From Rapana venosa (Eukaryota > Mollusca > Gastropoda > Neogastropoda > Muricidae), in NCBI GenBank assembly GCA_028751875.1, contig CM054134.1, positions 65,211,700 through 65,275,699 on the forward strand: a stretch of 64,000 nucleotides of DNA. Direction: 5' to 3'. The translations under genes and the position numbers were made by a program. Shown one piece after another: positions 1 through 11,602 of this stretch. The stretch's first letter is position 1. Every line of letters begins with the position of its first letter. The notes below the pieces were generated by a model, which saw only the letters and a program-made list of their open reading frames with translations, searched no databases and had not been told where the DNA came from.

Positions 1-1000
1 AATTTTAAAATGATTTTAAATTTTTTTTAAATCCCCAAAAAATAGAAAAATGGAATTAAAGGCTTTTTTTTTTTTTTTTTAAAAAAAAAAACCCCCCTTT
101 GGGCCGGCCCCTGAATCGAGTTTAGGCTCCTGGATGAGACTTCCTCAGACGTCCCATGGCCAATGAAAATTCCCCCTTCCCCCTCGATGGTACTGTACAG
201 GGAGACACTTTTCGGAATTGTGAATCGCATTCACAACAATATATTATACTCCTGTGGCCTTTTTAAGCTTGATCTTTGATATTCCTGTGGCCATCGAAAA
301 ATGATGACAAAAATGAAAGAAAATATACTTAAAGTATATGTTGCACACACAAAAAGGATAAAATAAATACCTAGTGAACCTTTGTGCCTTATGTTTGGGG
401 ATCCTATTGAAAGGATACAAGGGAGGTCATAGGTTTGTATCCAGCCAAGTGGTCAGTCTTAGCTACATAATAACCCAAACACTGCCATACACTTATAGTG
501 CAAGCATAGGCAAGAGAAGTTGAGGGGGGGGGGGGGGGCGGATTGTATAAATAAATGGCTCATACTTGGATCTACAAGAGATGCCATTCCCCTCTTGACC
601 ACATAAAGTATTAATGCAGAAAAAGTAATGGAGGAAACAAGTGCAGGTAACCACTTACAACTTGTCAAGCATTTTGAAAATCATTGATCAAAGATTTTTT
701 TTTTTAATTAAATAATCCCCCCCCCCCCCCCCCCCCCCATAGAAATAAAATCTTTAAATGACAGAATGTTAGGTTGGCCCAGGCCAAAAGCTGTGTCAGT
801 TAGTGATGCCAGCTAATTGCCAAGGCCTACACTAAAATGTTGTTATGTTGTAAAATGTTGTGTTGAGATTGCCTTCAGCCATGACAAGCTCTTAATATAA
901 CAACCTGCACTCTTCTTTTAAAGGAGAAAAAAAAATCCTCTGAAGTTGGAGTATGGCTGCCTATTTGGCGAGGTACTTGAAAATAGTCATACAATACAAC
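1..1000. other. Unassigned low-complexity AT-rich stretch
   Basis: I see no gene here. The stretch holds homopolymer runs (T/A around 65-90, a G run near 523-539, a C run near 717-738) between AT-rich sequence. All open frames are short and run through the homopolymers. Confidence 0.6.
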
Positions 1001-1002
1001 AC

Positions 1003-1010
1003 AATAGTGG

Positions 1011-1044
<34 letters not shown>

Positions 1045-1197
1045 CATGGTTATAATAACAAGAAGTAATAGCAACAATAATAATAACTAATATTGATAAT
1101 AATTGTAATTATGACGATGATGATGATGATGGTGATGAAAATTATTACAACTATAACAAGAACAAGAATGATAATGATGATGATGATGATGATGATG

Positions 1198-1241
<44 letters not shown>

Positions 1242-1290
1242 GACAAACAACAACAACGACGACGACGATGATGATGATAATGGCAGACCC
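1003..1290. repeat. Compound trinucleotide microsatellite (TGA/GAT/AAT/ACG)
   Basis: Runs of TGA near 1,010-1,043, GAT near 1,115-1,200, AAT near 1,198-1,240 and CGACGA near 1,257-1,270 follow one another. The open frames here encode only poly-Ile, poly-Tyr or poly-Asp and are not genes. Confidence 0.9.
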
Positions 1291-1408
1291 GGTTTCATTG
1301 GCACAGTACGCTTGGAGCACTTTCGTTTTAGCGGTAGAGACTTTTAGTAAAGCAAGTGTGCATTTTATTGGGGGTTGGAGTGTGGAGGGGGTGACTTGAA
1401 CCTCTTGG

Positions 1409-1453
1409 CGCGCGCGCGCGTGTGCGTGTGCGTGCGTGCGTGCGTGCGTGTGC

Positions 1454-1511
<58 letters not shown>
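1409..1511. repeat. (CG)n/(TG)n followed by (GA)n microsatellite
   Basis: An alternating CG/TG tract passes into about 26 uninterrupted GA dinucleotides at roughly 1,456-1,510. Confidence 0.9.
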
Positions 1512-1512
<1 letters not shown>

Positions 1513-1599
1513 AAATCTCCTGGGTGAAGGGGAAAGACAACACACTCCCGAGTTGTCGTCCTTGCCTTCTGATAATTTATATGTATGTGGGGGAAAATA

Positions 1600-2083
1600 A
1601 TGATACTTCCCTTTTTCTTTTTATCACTTTGTTTTGTTCCTTTTTCTTTCTTTGTCTTTATTTCTTTTTTTTGTGTTTCAAAATGCTTGTCATCTTGTTG
1701 CTTTTCCTCTCTCTTTGGTTTGTTTGGTTGTTGTTGTTTTTTGTTTGTGTTTTTTTTGGGGGGAGGGAGGGGTCAAGAAATTCTTCACAGGAATTTTTTG
1801 AAAAAAATTAGGCTTGTTTTTATTGAAATAGGGCAAGGGTTGTTCTTTTTCTTTTCTTTCTTTTTTTCTTTTAAATATTTCGTTTGGTTTGGGGTTGTTT
1901 TGTTGTTTTTTGATAGTTTAGTTCCCTTGGTGTTTTTCTTTTGCATCATTTTTTTTTAAGGGGGAGGGGTATTTTTTATGTTCTGTTTTGTTAGATATTT
2001 TTGATGATTGCGATTTGTGTTCAGGATTGTTTAAGCGGCTTAGCTTGTTCATGATTTGTAGGTAGTATGTATGTAATGCTATG
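1600..2083. other. T/G-rich low-complexity stretch without a gene
   Basis: The plus strand is strongly T-rich with short G runs. Translations are runs of F, L, C and V with no domain. I see nothing else in it. Confidence 0.6.
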
Positions 2084-2140
2084 TATGTGTATATATATGT
2101 ATATGTATATATGTATATATATATTATATATATATATATA

Positions 2141-2199
<59 letters not shown>

Positions 2200-2222
2200 G
2201 TGTGTGTGTGTTATACACATAC
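2084..2222. repeat. (TA)n then (TG)n compound microsatellite
   Basis: AT/TA dinucleotides with scattered G (about 2,090-2,156) pass directly into TG dinucleotides (about 2,155-2,212). Confidence 0.9.
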
Positions 2223-2285
2223 ATACATACCTACATATTGCGGTCTGCGTGTCAAGTAAAACATTTGCATGTAAGTTTAACAACA

Positions 2286-3021
2286 GCGTGTACGTTATGT
2301 AAATTTTGCAAGGATGATTATAGTTTGTATGTTATGTAAATATTGTCAGCTTGATTACAGTGTGTATGTGATGTAAATATCTTAAGCTACATTATCAGTT
2401 TAACAACAGTGTGTGTACGTTTTGTAAATATTGTGTGGTTCATTACTGTGTATGTTAGTGCAAATATCGTAAACTTCATTTCAGTGTGTATGTTATGGAA
2501 ATAATCATAAGCTTGATTACAGTATGTTATGTAAATATCATCAAATTGACTACAGTGTGTATGTTATGTAAATATTGCAAGTTTGGGTACAGCATGTTAA
2601 GTATATATTGTAAGGTTGTTTACAGATTGTATGTTATGTTAATATTGTAAGCTTCTTTACGATGTAAATATCATGTAGATATTGTATGGTTAAGTACAGT
2701 ATGTTATGTAAATATTGTAAGGTTGGTTATGACGTGTATGTTATGTAAATATTGCAAACTTCATCACAATGTAAATGTCATGTAAATATTGTAAACTTGA
2801 TTACAGTGTGTAGGTTATGTCAATACTGTAAGGTTTGAGTACAGCCATGTTAACTTAACATTGCAGATTTGATTACAGCATGTTATGTAAATATTGTAAG
2901 CTTTATTACACTGTGTAGGTTCTATAAATATTGCAAACGTGATTACAGTGTAAATGTCACGTAGATACTGTAAGCTTGATTACAGTGTGTATGTTATGTA
3001 AATAGTGCAAACTTCATTATA
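2286..3021. repeat. 35-bp minisatellite array, about 20 diverged copies
   Basis: A unit of about 35 bp recurs: GTGTATGTTATGTAAATATT followed by GTAAGCTTGATTACA. Copies differ by substitutions and small indels, and some lack the first 4 bp, giving units of about 31 bp. The best-conserved core is TTATGTAAATATTG. The array ends where a LINE 3' end begins. It has no long open frame and no spacer/repeat alternation, so it is a tandem array and not a CRISPR. Function unknown. Confidence 0.85.
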
Positions 3022-3490
3022 TTGTAAATCCACCATCGGCCGTCGCTCTTTCTCAATTTCTGTTCCATTGATGTGGAATGATCTCCCTCTCTCTCTCCGC
3101 CAAAAGCCTTCTTATGACACTTTTAAATCCAGTCTCAAGACATATTTATTTCAAAACCCTAAGTTTTCCCCTTTGCTCATCTTATGATTTTTTCCTGCTT
3201 AACACCAAAAATTCTATTGTCCTTCCCCCCCCCCCCAGGGTTAACCTGTGTGTGTTTTTGGTGTGTGTGTGTGTGTTTTGGTGTGCGTGTGGTGTGCGGG
3301 CGGCACGTTTGGACTGGTGGAACCGGTTGGTGTGTGCTTTTGGACTTGTTAAACTTTATTGCTTTTGGTTTATGACTGTGTACGAATGATTTGAGTGAAG
3401 CGTTTTTGATTTGTCTCTGCAAGATAAGCGCATAAAAATTTCCCCTTTTATTATTATTATTTTTATTTTATTATTATTATTATAATAAAA
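3022..3490 (+). mobile_element. CR1/L2-like LINE, 3' end (C-terminal coding tail and 3' UTR)
   Basis: The reading frame from about 3,026 to 3,186 gives the conserved C-terminal tail of CR1/L2-type ORF2 proteins: GRRSFSISVPLMWNDLPLSL, then a Phe-Lys-Ser-rich helix and KTYLF. In this family the segment lies just after the reverse transcriptase. A 3' UTR of about 300 bp follows, with a TG-rich insert, and ends in GATAAGCGCATAAAAATTTC and an ATT-rich tail, which is typical of the group. RT and endonuclease are absent, so this is a strongly 5'-truncated copy whose left edge abuts a minisatellite. Confidence 0.75.
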
Positions 3491-4499
3491 ACTTCCCACC
3501 CGGTGTGCCCCATCTCATAGTGATCCCAGGGGGATATGAGTCAGAGTGCACGTTTGGGTGCCCCCCAGAGTGTAAAGCGGGGGGAACGCACAACAACAAA
3601 AACAACAACACATTTTAGGTATTTTTGATAAGAACCATTTTTGGGCCTGCCCAAAAGGGGTGACCCTTCTAAAGGGGTCCTGGGGGAAACCCCCAAAAGG
3701 GGGAAGCAAGGGGAAATACTTTTCAAAAAACGTCAAAAAAAAAGGGTTTAAACCAAAAAATTTGGATGGGGGAGTTGTTCATATAACAAAAGGACAGCCC
3801 AAAAACCATTAAATGAACGGGCCCCTCAATTCTATTTAGGAGGAGTTTTGAGAGGCCCATCCAAAACAAAACAAAAAAAATGTATAAACGGGCCCGGGCG
3901 AAATCACATCAGAAAAAAATCAAAGTTTTAAATAGTTTAAAATTGCAAAATCCCCAAAACTATTGAATGACGGGGGGATTTGCCTGGGGAAATTTTAAAA
4001 CACAATTTTCTAACCTTGCCCAAAAAGCCAAAGGCTGAATAATTTTGATGTCCCATACCCTCAAAATATTCTTGCAATCATCCTAGGAAGAATTAAATCC
4101 AAAACTAAAAAAAAAAAGAATGAAAATGGATAAGAACAATTGGGTTTTAGGGCAAAACATGGCACCAGAGATACTACCTTCTGTTTTATTATCTCAGGCC
4201 AGAAATAAATGGAAGTTCAGAAGAGAAAATGTGTGTTTCAACGGTAATTCAAAGGCATTTGGGAGAGTGAAAACACAGAAATCATAGCAGCAGTTTAAAA
4301 AACAGGGAGTATGTAAAGGCTTAAGAAAAAAAGAACCATTGAAAAAAGACAAAAAAATTAAGTAGACGTGGAAATAAACAGAACCTGTAAATCAAAAAAG
4401 GAGTGAAATAAGGGGTCTTGTGTGCCTTTTTTTGTTCAACCTTTTTACCCAAAAATGTTCAAAAAATCAAACCAAAAAGAGGTTTTTGGTCAGTAGAAA
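3491..4499. other. A-rich unassigned sequence
   Basis: I see no gene. Many A runs and decayed sequence look like old repeat debris. The last part may already belong to the LINE remnant that becomes recognisable at 4,500. Confidence 0.5.
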
Positions 4500-5245
4500 A
4501 AAATTTACAACATTTGGTATGCAAATAACACAGCCCTAATGGCAAAAACAATGAAGACCTGCAGGAAATAGTGAACTCAATAAAAGACAAAAGTGACCAA
4601 AATGGACTAAACATGAATGTTGACAAAACCAAGAATATGGCCATTAGTACAAAAAATGATAAAAGAATAAAAATACAAGAATATGGCTAAATACCCGACC
4701 AAATCCCGTTTCAAATCATTTGGGCAATTTGCCCAAAGAAAAAACATGGTATCAAGAAACTACAAAAAAATGAATAGCCCCAAACTAAATCCTCTCTAAA
4801 AAAGAACATCTTTATCCAAAAAAAACTGTCATTTACTCAATAAAATGCTACATTATTCTGATTGTTCTTTATGGAGCTGAAACATGTACAATTCACAAAG
4901 AAACCAAAAGAAAGGCAGAGGCCTTCGAAATGTGCACATATAGAAAGATTGTAAAAATTAGAGAGACAAAATATTTAATAAACAAGTCCTTATTTCACTA
5001 GGAGTCCAAAAGGAACTATTGAAAACAGCCAGCATTCTTCAACTCATACTTTGGCAATATAATGAGACATGAGTGTCTACCCAAATAGTTCTGACAGGGA
5101 GGGTGAAAAGAAAGAGAGGAAGAGGAAGGCCAAGACATCAATGGAAAGATGATTTATAAGACTGGACAGGCAGTAGTAAGCTTGCCCAAACCATGTGACA
5201 TGCCCAAGACAGAAAGACTTGGAGAAACATGGTACAGTAGCCTAA
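4500..5245 (+). mobile_element. Decayed LINE: reverse transcriptase palm/thumb and C-terminus
   Basis: In pieces across frames, plus-strand translation gives NIWYANNTALMAKNNEDLQE (about 4,511-4,570), which is the RT catalytic block with the expected YADDT changed to YANNT. NMNVDKTKNMAIS, the usual NxxKT motif, follows at about 4,613-4,650. Next comes LYGAETCT...FEMCTYRKIVKI (about 4,870-4,960), matching the usual LYGxETW...EMWxYRR segment, and finally GRGRPRHQWKDDL at about 5,115. Order and spacing match the end of an APE-type LINE ORF2 of the RTE-like kind. Several stops and frameshifts make it dead. It ends next to an AT microsatellite at 5,263. Confidence 0.75.
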
Positions 5246-5262
5246 CTTCTTGGGACGGCACC

Positions 5263-5274
5263 TAAATATTATAT

Positions 5275-5316
<42 letters not shown>

Positions 5317-5340
5317 TATATATAATATATATATATAATG
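5263..5340. repeat. (AT)n microsatellite
   Basis: Interrupted AT dinucleotides directly follow a LINE 3' remnant. Confidence 0.9.
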
Positions 5341-6104
5341 TAAACTGTTCCTTCGACTTTTTCGGAAATCTAGATGCCTATAGTTACAGTCGGCCACTTC
5401 AAGTTAAGATTTAGTATTTTAGATTTGAACATAGTGTTGCATTTCCAGTTCCACTTGTTCTTTATTCTGGTATTATCTTGTGCAGGTATCTCAAAAAAAA
5501 AAAAAAGTCAATGTCGCAGATAACTTATGTTAACAACTCAATAAAAGTGATAATTATACCGGCCTCCAATGAGATCCCCCCCCCCCCCCCCCCCCAAATT
5601 GAACAGCAACATTACAGCTCTGTACTTCATCAGAATGATAGGTGTTTTGGTAATTTTCCCCAATCTTTAATGTTGTGCTTCAGTTATGATAGTTCATGGA
5701 AACTTATACTCTTCATTACTTTATTTGTGGTTGCCTCATCTTCTGTGACGTTTCTGTCCTACTGTTCTCATGCCGCTCATTTCAATCTCTCCACGCCAGC
5801 CATACCCAGATTCGATATATCCCATCCTCAAGATCTGAAGGTTACATGGAGTCCATCAATGTCAGGCCACCGTGGTGCCACCAGCCAGAGGGGCCCTACA
5901 CTGTTGCTGGGTCACTTTGGTGATGTTCAGTGGTGCATGCTCTGGGCTGACATACTTAGGACACCGCCTACTAGGCCCCCGACTGACGACAGTATTTGCT
6001 AAGTTGCAGAGCCAGACAGAGTGAATCACCTACCCTAGTTGGTGACCACCACAACGTCCCTCCAACGACCTTCCCCGGTGAACCTTCAACCCCTAAGGCA
6101 GTGA
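5341..6104. other. No recognisable gene; C run and possible repeat body
   Basis: A run of about 19 C lies near 5,577-5,595. An open frame of 174 codons (5,478-6,002) crosses this homopolymer and has no recognisable domain. The part from about 5,790 is GC-richer and runs straight into SINE D, so it may be an extension of that repeat; no second copy of this part is visible in the window. Confidence 0.45.
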
Positions 6105-6585
6105 CACAAACTCACCACAGGCAGAGAAAAGTATGGGGAAACCGAATCTGAGGCCGCCATGAGGGCAGAGCAACCGAGGCTACCGAATCAGAGACATGGG
6201 TTTTGTTGTTGTTGGGTTTTTTATTGCACGATGGTAAATGAAGAGAAGGATGCAACAATGCGGCCATAGAAGCACATATGACTGAGACCATCCAACAGGG
6301 CTGCACTCTGCACTTTCTATCATGATATATCCCCGCGTCAGGGCCCGAGAGATACAGACACTTTCAGTGTTGGTCGGGTAATTTGAAAAAAAATCTCAAT
6401 CTCATCCATGAAGTGGATGAAGCTCGACTGTGTGGTCCCAGTCTTCCCATTGAGCCCATAGCACATTAATTTTGATCGCCGGAGTAAAAAAAAAACCCAA
6501 CAACAACAACAAACCCACCTCTATGGCGTCTATGGGATTCCGTAGTCCAAGAATTTTACTACTGCGCCATGGAGGCTGGTCTCTC
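6105..6585 (-). mobile_element. SINE D copy 1 (tRNA-headed dispersed repeat)
   Basis: The sequence aligns by eye with 29,515-30,005. Shared blocks include ACACAAACTCACCACAGGC, CAGAGACA, GAAGTGGATGAAGCTCGACT (GTAGATG in the other copy) and TCTTCCCA.TGAGCCCAT. Read on the minus strand it begins near 6,583 with a tRNA-like stretch, CATGGCGCAGTAGTAAAATT CTTGG, resembling a degenerate polymerase III A box. This copy carries GTTGTTGTT-type insertions near 6,200 and 6,500. Confidence 0.65.
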
Positions 6586-7524
6586 TTCATTACTTTATCA
6601 ATTCATTCTTTTTTCCTTCTTTCAAATTGGTGAAACCAAACAAAACCCGTGTCCCTGGGACTGACTGCAAGACAGTCCTTATTCCGACTGAAGTGCAACA
6701 GACTAGACAATAGGAGACAGCCGTTAGTGGAGGCTGGCTGTTGTGTTGATTTATATGAAGTCACTCATAAGCAGATAATCTTAGACTGTCAATAGATCAA
6801 AAACAAAATTATTGTGCACTTTGTTCATACGGACTGGGAATTGAGATGGTCAGATTGAGCTTATCAGAATTTATTACCGACAACATCAAATATGCATAAA
6901 TGAATAATTAAATAAATAGTTAAATAAGAAGAGAAAGAAGAGGGTTTAGGGGAGTACCCAACACCACCATTTTAAGAAGAAAAATTAGCAAACAAGTTCT
7001 TGGAATGATAAACACACACACATACACACACACACACACACACACGTGCATGTACTATAGTCTCACACCACAGATACAGGAACACACAAATGAGCGTTCG
7101 CAAGCAAGATAAGCATTTACAGATTCCTAGCTATTGGTGAAAAATAACTTGAAAAAAAAAATTCTAACTTGTGTGTGAAATCACTTTCTCTGACATCCCC
7201 GTGTAATGCAGTTTACATGGCAGTTTACGTTGCTACAACGCAATGGAATCGTTGCTTGCCATCGAATTTTGCTTTGGTGTATCGTGGGTCGGGAACAGAC
7301 AGACTCATCAGCCAACTGGAGAGCAGGAGAAGGGCGTTACTTCTGAACAGAGAGGTGTGCTGGAAGGTCTTGTCAAGCAGCACAGAAAACGAATAGCAAT
7401 ATTTGATTGATGTAAAGTTTATTAAATATGTTTGCTTACAGAAAACAAATGGAGCTGCTTCAGAACAGGAGAAATATAATGATCAGTCTTTGTTATATAA
7501 TTTCATTTTTTTTTTTTTTTTTTT
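6586..7524. other. No gene seen; contains a (CA)n tract
   Basis: Ordinary AT-rich sequence with a CA microsatellite near 7,014-7,045. An open frame of about 75 codons at 7,169-7,396 has no motif that I recognise. Confidence 0.5.
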
Positions 7525-7900
7525 TACCACTTTAAGTCACTGCAGATTTCTCTGCATGAAATTCGGGCTGCTCTCCCAGGGGACAGCATGTCGCCACTAG
7601 AACAGCGCCACCCTTTATGATTTTTCTTTTCCTGTCTGCAACTGTATTTGTTTCCCTATAAGAGTTGCCAGGGACAATTCTCTTGTTGCCGTGGGTTCTT
7701 TTACGTGCGCTAAATAATTTTGTGTAACACACCGGACATCGGTTTCTCATCTCATTCGAAAGATTAGCGCCCAGACCACCACTTATGGTCTAATGGATGG
7801 GAGGAAAGTTTCGGGCCCAAACGGGGGATCAAACCACCGAACCACCCGAACTTTTCGCTTTCTAGGCAGGCGCATTACCTCTAGACCACCGACACAACTT
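7525..7900 (-). mobile_element. SINE A copy 1 (tRNA-headed)
   Basis: On the minus strand the head starts near 7,898 with GTCGGTGGTCTAGAGGTAAT, a tRNA-like A box, followed by a degraded B-box region. The body has the family's landmark blocks: CATTAGACCATAAGTGGTGG, AAAAGAACCCACGGCAACAA, GGGAAACAAATACAGTTGCA and GGCGCTGTTCTAGTGGCGAC. It ends after GACTTAAAGTGGT in an A-rich tail (T run at about 7,507-7,525 on the plus strand). Four copies of this family occur in the window. Confidence 0.85.
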
Positions 7901-8009
7901 TTTTTTTAAGCCATAGAAATATTGTACTTGTGTTTGCATTGTAATAACTTTTAAAAAAACAACTTCCCCCCTTCAATATATCGACTTGAAGTACTCTATG
8001 TGTGCATTA

Positions 8010-8262
8010 CTTGGGAAGACAGTCACCACAACCACCGCTCTTGGACAGGCAGATTCCCTCAGCATGCACCTTATTCCTTGTCAACGCTGTCTCGACGGGC
8101 CACGTCAACTATATGAGGGACAGATGCATTCCCAAGGACAACCTTTACGGTAAACTGACTGCAGGACACCGTCCTTCAGGGCTTCAGGCACTGCTCTGCA
8201 AGGATGTATGCAAGCATGTCATGAAAGCAGTTGATAGCAACGTTGACAGTTAGCAGGGAAGT
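8010..8262 (+). mobile_element. Host LINE of nest 1, part 1 (ORF2 C-terminus)
   Basis: Plus-strand frames give VSTGHVNYMRDRCIPKDNLY, then GKLTAGHRP and CKDVCKHVMKAVDSNVDS. This is the usual LINE C-terminal pattern GHVxRMxDxRIPKxxLYGEL...RPxG...KDxCKRDMKA...DSWE. The copy stops at the first TSD of the nested element (8,251-8,262) and resumes at 11,407 and again at 11,990. The element is 5'-truncated, with no RT core upstream. Confidence 0.75.
8251..8262. repeat. Target-site duplication, left copy (nest 1)
   Basis: TAGCAGGGAAGT, identical to 11,407-11,418, brackets the inserted minus-strand LINE exactly. Confidence 0.9.
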
Positions 8263-11200
8263 CTCTCATCTCATTTGCTCCCAGGGTCGTAGGGGCACTG
8301 CAGTGACGAACGTTGCACCAGTTGGCTCCATTTGCAGTGGTTGTGGGCAAGTGCCTGGGTTGTGGAGGAGCTCTTCCCGGTCCATTCAGTGATGTTGCCT
8401 GCCCATTTCTTCTTCGGACTGCTTCGCCTTCTCTTCCCCTGCACTGTTCCTTGCAGTATGGTCTTGGAGAGCCCATCTGATCTTGTCACATGTCCACACC
8501 ATCTGAGCTTCCCTTTCTTAACTGGTCAGCAGTTCTTCGTACTGTTTTACTTGTTTGTTGGACTTCTTCGTTGGTAATGTGGTCCGTGTATGAAATGCCA
8601 AGGAGTCTTCTGAGGCATCTCATCTCCAAAGCTTGGATCCTTCTTTGTAGATCTGCATTTAATTCCAGGATTCGCATGCATACAGGTATGTGAAGATGAC
8701 CAATGCATGCAGTAGCTTGACCTTGGTCCTGAGAGAGATGTTTCGGTCTTTCCAGATGGTCTTGAGCTTCGCCATTGCTGCTACTGTTTGTGCAGCTCTT
8801 GCGAAGATTTCGGTCTTTGAACCTTCATCAGTAAAAATAGCACCAAGGTACTGGAAGTGATCTACAATCTCAAGTTCTTTTCCACTGACTGTGATCCTGG
8901 TAGTGATTGGCTGGGCACTGTTTGTCATGAGTTTTGATCTCTCAGCACTGATCTCCATGCCGTATCTGGAAGATGTTTCATCCATGTGGTACACTAGGTT
9001 GGCTAGTTCCTGTTCGTTTCCTGCCAGTCCATCGATGTCATCGGCAAACCTGAGGTTGGTGATTGTCCGCCCTCCAATACTGACTGTGCCAGTGTGGTCT
9101 TCTAAGGCATCAGTCATTATGCGCTCAAGGAAGACATTGAACAGTGTTGGCGATAGGAGACAGCCTTGACGGACTCCCACTGAGGTATGGAACTATTCTC
9201 CAACCGTGCCTTGGACAAGCACTGCCCTAGTGGATTTTGTGTATAGCTCTTTGATGGTCTGGATGATCTTTTGTCCCATGTTGTACTTTTTCATTGTGGC
9301 CCATAATGCGTCATGCCACACACGGTCGAACGCCTTTTTAAAGTCTATGAAGATGTGGTACAATTTCTGTTGGCGCTGGCTGTATTTCTCACACAGGACT
9401 TGCAGGTAGAATATTTGTCCTGTGGGACTTCTGTTTGGGCGGAAGCCTGCCTGTTCTTCAGTGATGACCTCTTCTACCCATGCCTTAGTCTATTCAAGAT
9501 GACTTTTAACATTACTTTATTGGCATGGCTTATGAGGCTGATCGTTCAACAGTTCTGGCATTGCTGTAGATTGCCTTTATTGGGGAGCATGACGATGAGT
9601 GATTGGGTCCAAGGTGTTGGTCACTCTCAGGTAAGCCAGATCTTGTTGCAAATTCTTGTGAGGATATTTATTGCTGTTGTCCCCCGTGTCTGATCAGCTC
9701 TGCTGGGAGTTTTCAATGCCTGTAGCTTTCCCATTGTTCAGCAATCTGATTGCTGCCTCAGCTTCTCCATGAAGGACAGGGAAGTCATCATCTTCTGACG
9801 AGTCCTCACTTGTAAGTATGCTGGGGTCACCTTGTGTCTGATGGTTGTCAGAGCTCTGAACAGTATTCTGTCCATCTGCTAACCATATCTTTTTCTTCTG
9901 TGAGGCAGTTCCCGTCTTTGATGTTGTTGACTCTTGCCTGCTTCTGCTGTGTGACCTCTTTTACAATTTGATAGGCTCTTCTGCTGTTGTTGTTAGCCAA
10001 ATTTTCTTCAATATCTGAGCATTGTTTCTCAATCCATTCTTCTTTGGCCTTTTTCATATCTTTCTTGATCTTTTTGTTGATCTCTCTGTATTCCCCTGCT
10101 CCTGTTGTGTACTTGAAACTCTTCAGTTCACTTCATTTATCACACATATTCAGGATTTTATCTGTGGTCCACTGTTGTTTTTTCTGACGGTGTTTTCCAG
10201 GAAGTTCGTTTGTTGTTTCGGTCATCGCTGCATTGGAGCTGTTGGTTATTGCCTATGCATCCTTATCGAGTGTAAGCAGTGCAGCAAATTTTCCACCTAT
10301 TTTTGCTTGGAAGGAATCTGCAATGGTAGGGTTTTTCAATCTTTCTAGGTTGAATTTTAGCCTGATGTTCTTTGGCTTGCTGATCTTTTTCAGCCGGATT
10401 CTGAAGTTCAGGAGCACCAGGTTGTGGTCACTGCCCACGTCTGCACCTGGAAATATCCTCGTCTAGGCTCTGTTGATGCCAGATCTGAACTGGTTTTGTA
10501 CCAGTATGTAGTCGATCTGGTTGTGATGTGTTCCATTGGGTGCATTCCACGTCCAGCATCATGATGCCTTGTGCTCCCAAGGGTGTTTGCAAGCACCATG
10601 TCGTTGCAGCTGGAAAATTCCAGTAGTCGGTGTCCTCTCTTGTTGGTACCTGCTTTACAGGAGGGTCCACAGAATTTGCTCCAGTCTTTCAGTGTGTCAG
10701 CACCCACCTTAGCATTCCAGTCTCCCTGAATGATCAGGATGTCTTTCTTGCTAACTTTGTCGATAATGCCCTGGAGTTGCATGTAAAATTCCTCTACTAC
10801 TTCATCATCATGATCTGTTGTTGGCGCGTAAGCTTGTACCCCCATGGTGTTGAAAGGGAGCTACTCTGAGGAAGATGGTTATAAGTCGACTGGTTACTGG
10901 ACAGCACCCGGGCACTGAGATTTTGATGTTCTTGTTGACAAGGAAGCCTACGCCATTAGTGTGCGTGTCGAATTCACCACTATAGTAGAGTACATGTCCA
11001 TCATTGGTGAGATGTTCACCAAAATTCTTCTATATATGTGCTAGGCATACTTCTTCAGTTCGTGGGTAAGTTCTTGTATTTTCCCTGTTTGGACAAGTGT
11101 TCTGACGTTCCATGTTGCTGTGGTAACATATTTTCTTATGCGTATTTGAGTTCCACCAGTAGCACACTTCTCACCTCTGCCCTGATAGGAGGCAGAAGGC

Positions 11201-11406
11201 GCGGTCCTTGTTGACCCGGGTGATGACCGATCCGGTATGTCAATGGTATTTTCTTCATCACATGCAATGTTTCTGGGGCGAATATAGCCAGGTGGAGCCC
11301 ATCCCTCTCCTGGCTGTTTTTTGGGGTCGGGGTTGGCTCCCCCACATGGAACAGGTAGTACTGGTTACATGGCTGCCAGTAGCAGGAGAAACCCCTAACC
11401 TGAGGA
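8263..11406 (-). mobile_element. RTE-like LINE, nearly full length, inserted in another LINE
   Basis: On the minus strand, in order: a leader of about 280 bp; the endonuclease start ATWNVRTLVQTGK (about 11,085-11,120); MGVQAYAPTTDHDDEVVEEF and IIQGDWNAKVGAD (about 10,710-10,845); and GSDHNLV near 10,435. The RT follows, with FIDFKKAFDRVWH (about 9,320-9,357), SVGVRQGCLLSPTLFNVFLE (about 9,125-9,185), LRFADDIDGLAG (about 9,015-9,055), YLGAIFTDEGSK and LQRRIQALEMRCLRRLLGIS (about 8,595-8,655). The C-terminus with GKRRRSSPKKKW ends near 8,275. Such proteins nick DNA and copy their own RNA into the target. Multiple stops and frameshifts break the frame, so it is inactive as read. The catalytic motifs themselves are conserved. 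Flanking 12-bp direct repeats show that it is one insertion. Confidence 0.9.
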
Positions 11407-11418
11407 TAGCAGGGAAGT
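11407..11418. repeat. Target-site duplication, right copy (nest 1)
   Basis: TAGCAGGGAAGT, a perfect match to 8,251-8,262. Confidence 0.9.
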
Positions 11419-11602
11419 ACTTGTAGAAAAACACAGCGAGTGAAGGGGCCACACTGCATCAGGACGTTTGTAGGGGAGAAGTGAAGATACTCCAAATGCT
11501 AAAAGACAGAAGCCGCAGGAAGGAGAGACAGCAAAACCTGGCCACCAACCTGTCGTCCAACTTTGTCTACAACAACTGTGTCAGAGACTGCTTTATACTG
11601 GA
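11407..11602 (+). mobile_element. Host LINE of nest 1, part 2
   Basis: This resumes the plus-strand LINE left at 8,262. REVLVEKHSE, then after one frameshift GATLHQDVCRGEVKILQMLK, then DRSRRKERQQ and NFVYNNCVRDC. It is the basic linker and first Cys pair of the C-terminal zinc-finger tail (C-x3-C...H-x3-C type) found in many APE-LINE proteins. The second half of the finger lies beyond the SINE at 11,990. Confidence 0.75.

Noticed and set aside
1050..1545. Long open frames of poly-Ile, poly-Tyr or His
   Set aside because: They translate trinucleotide and dinucleotide repeats and have no unique sequence.
2286..3021. Regularly spaced repeats that could suggest a CRISPR array
   Set aside because: Units are contiguous and all diverged from one consensus, with no unique spacers, and the genome is eukaryotic.
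5478..6002. 174-codon frame
   Set aside because: It crosses A and C homopolymers and shows no recognisable domain or splice context.
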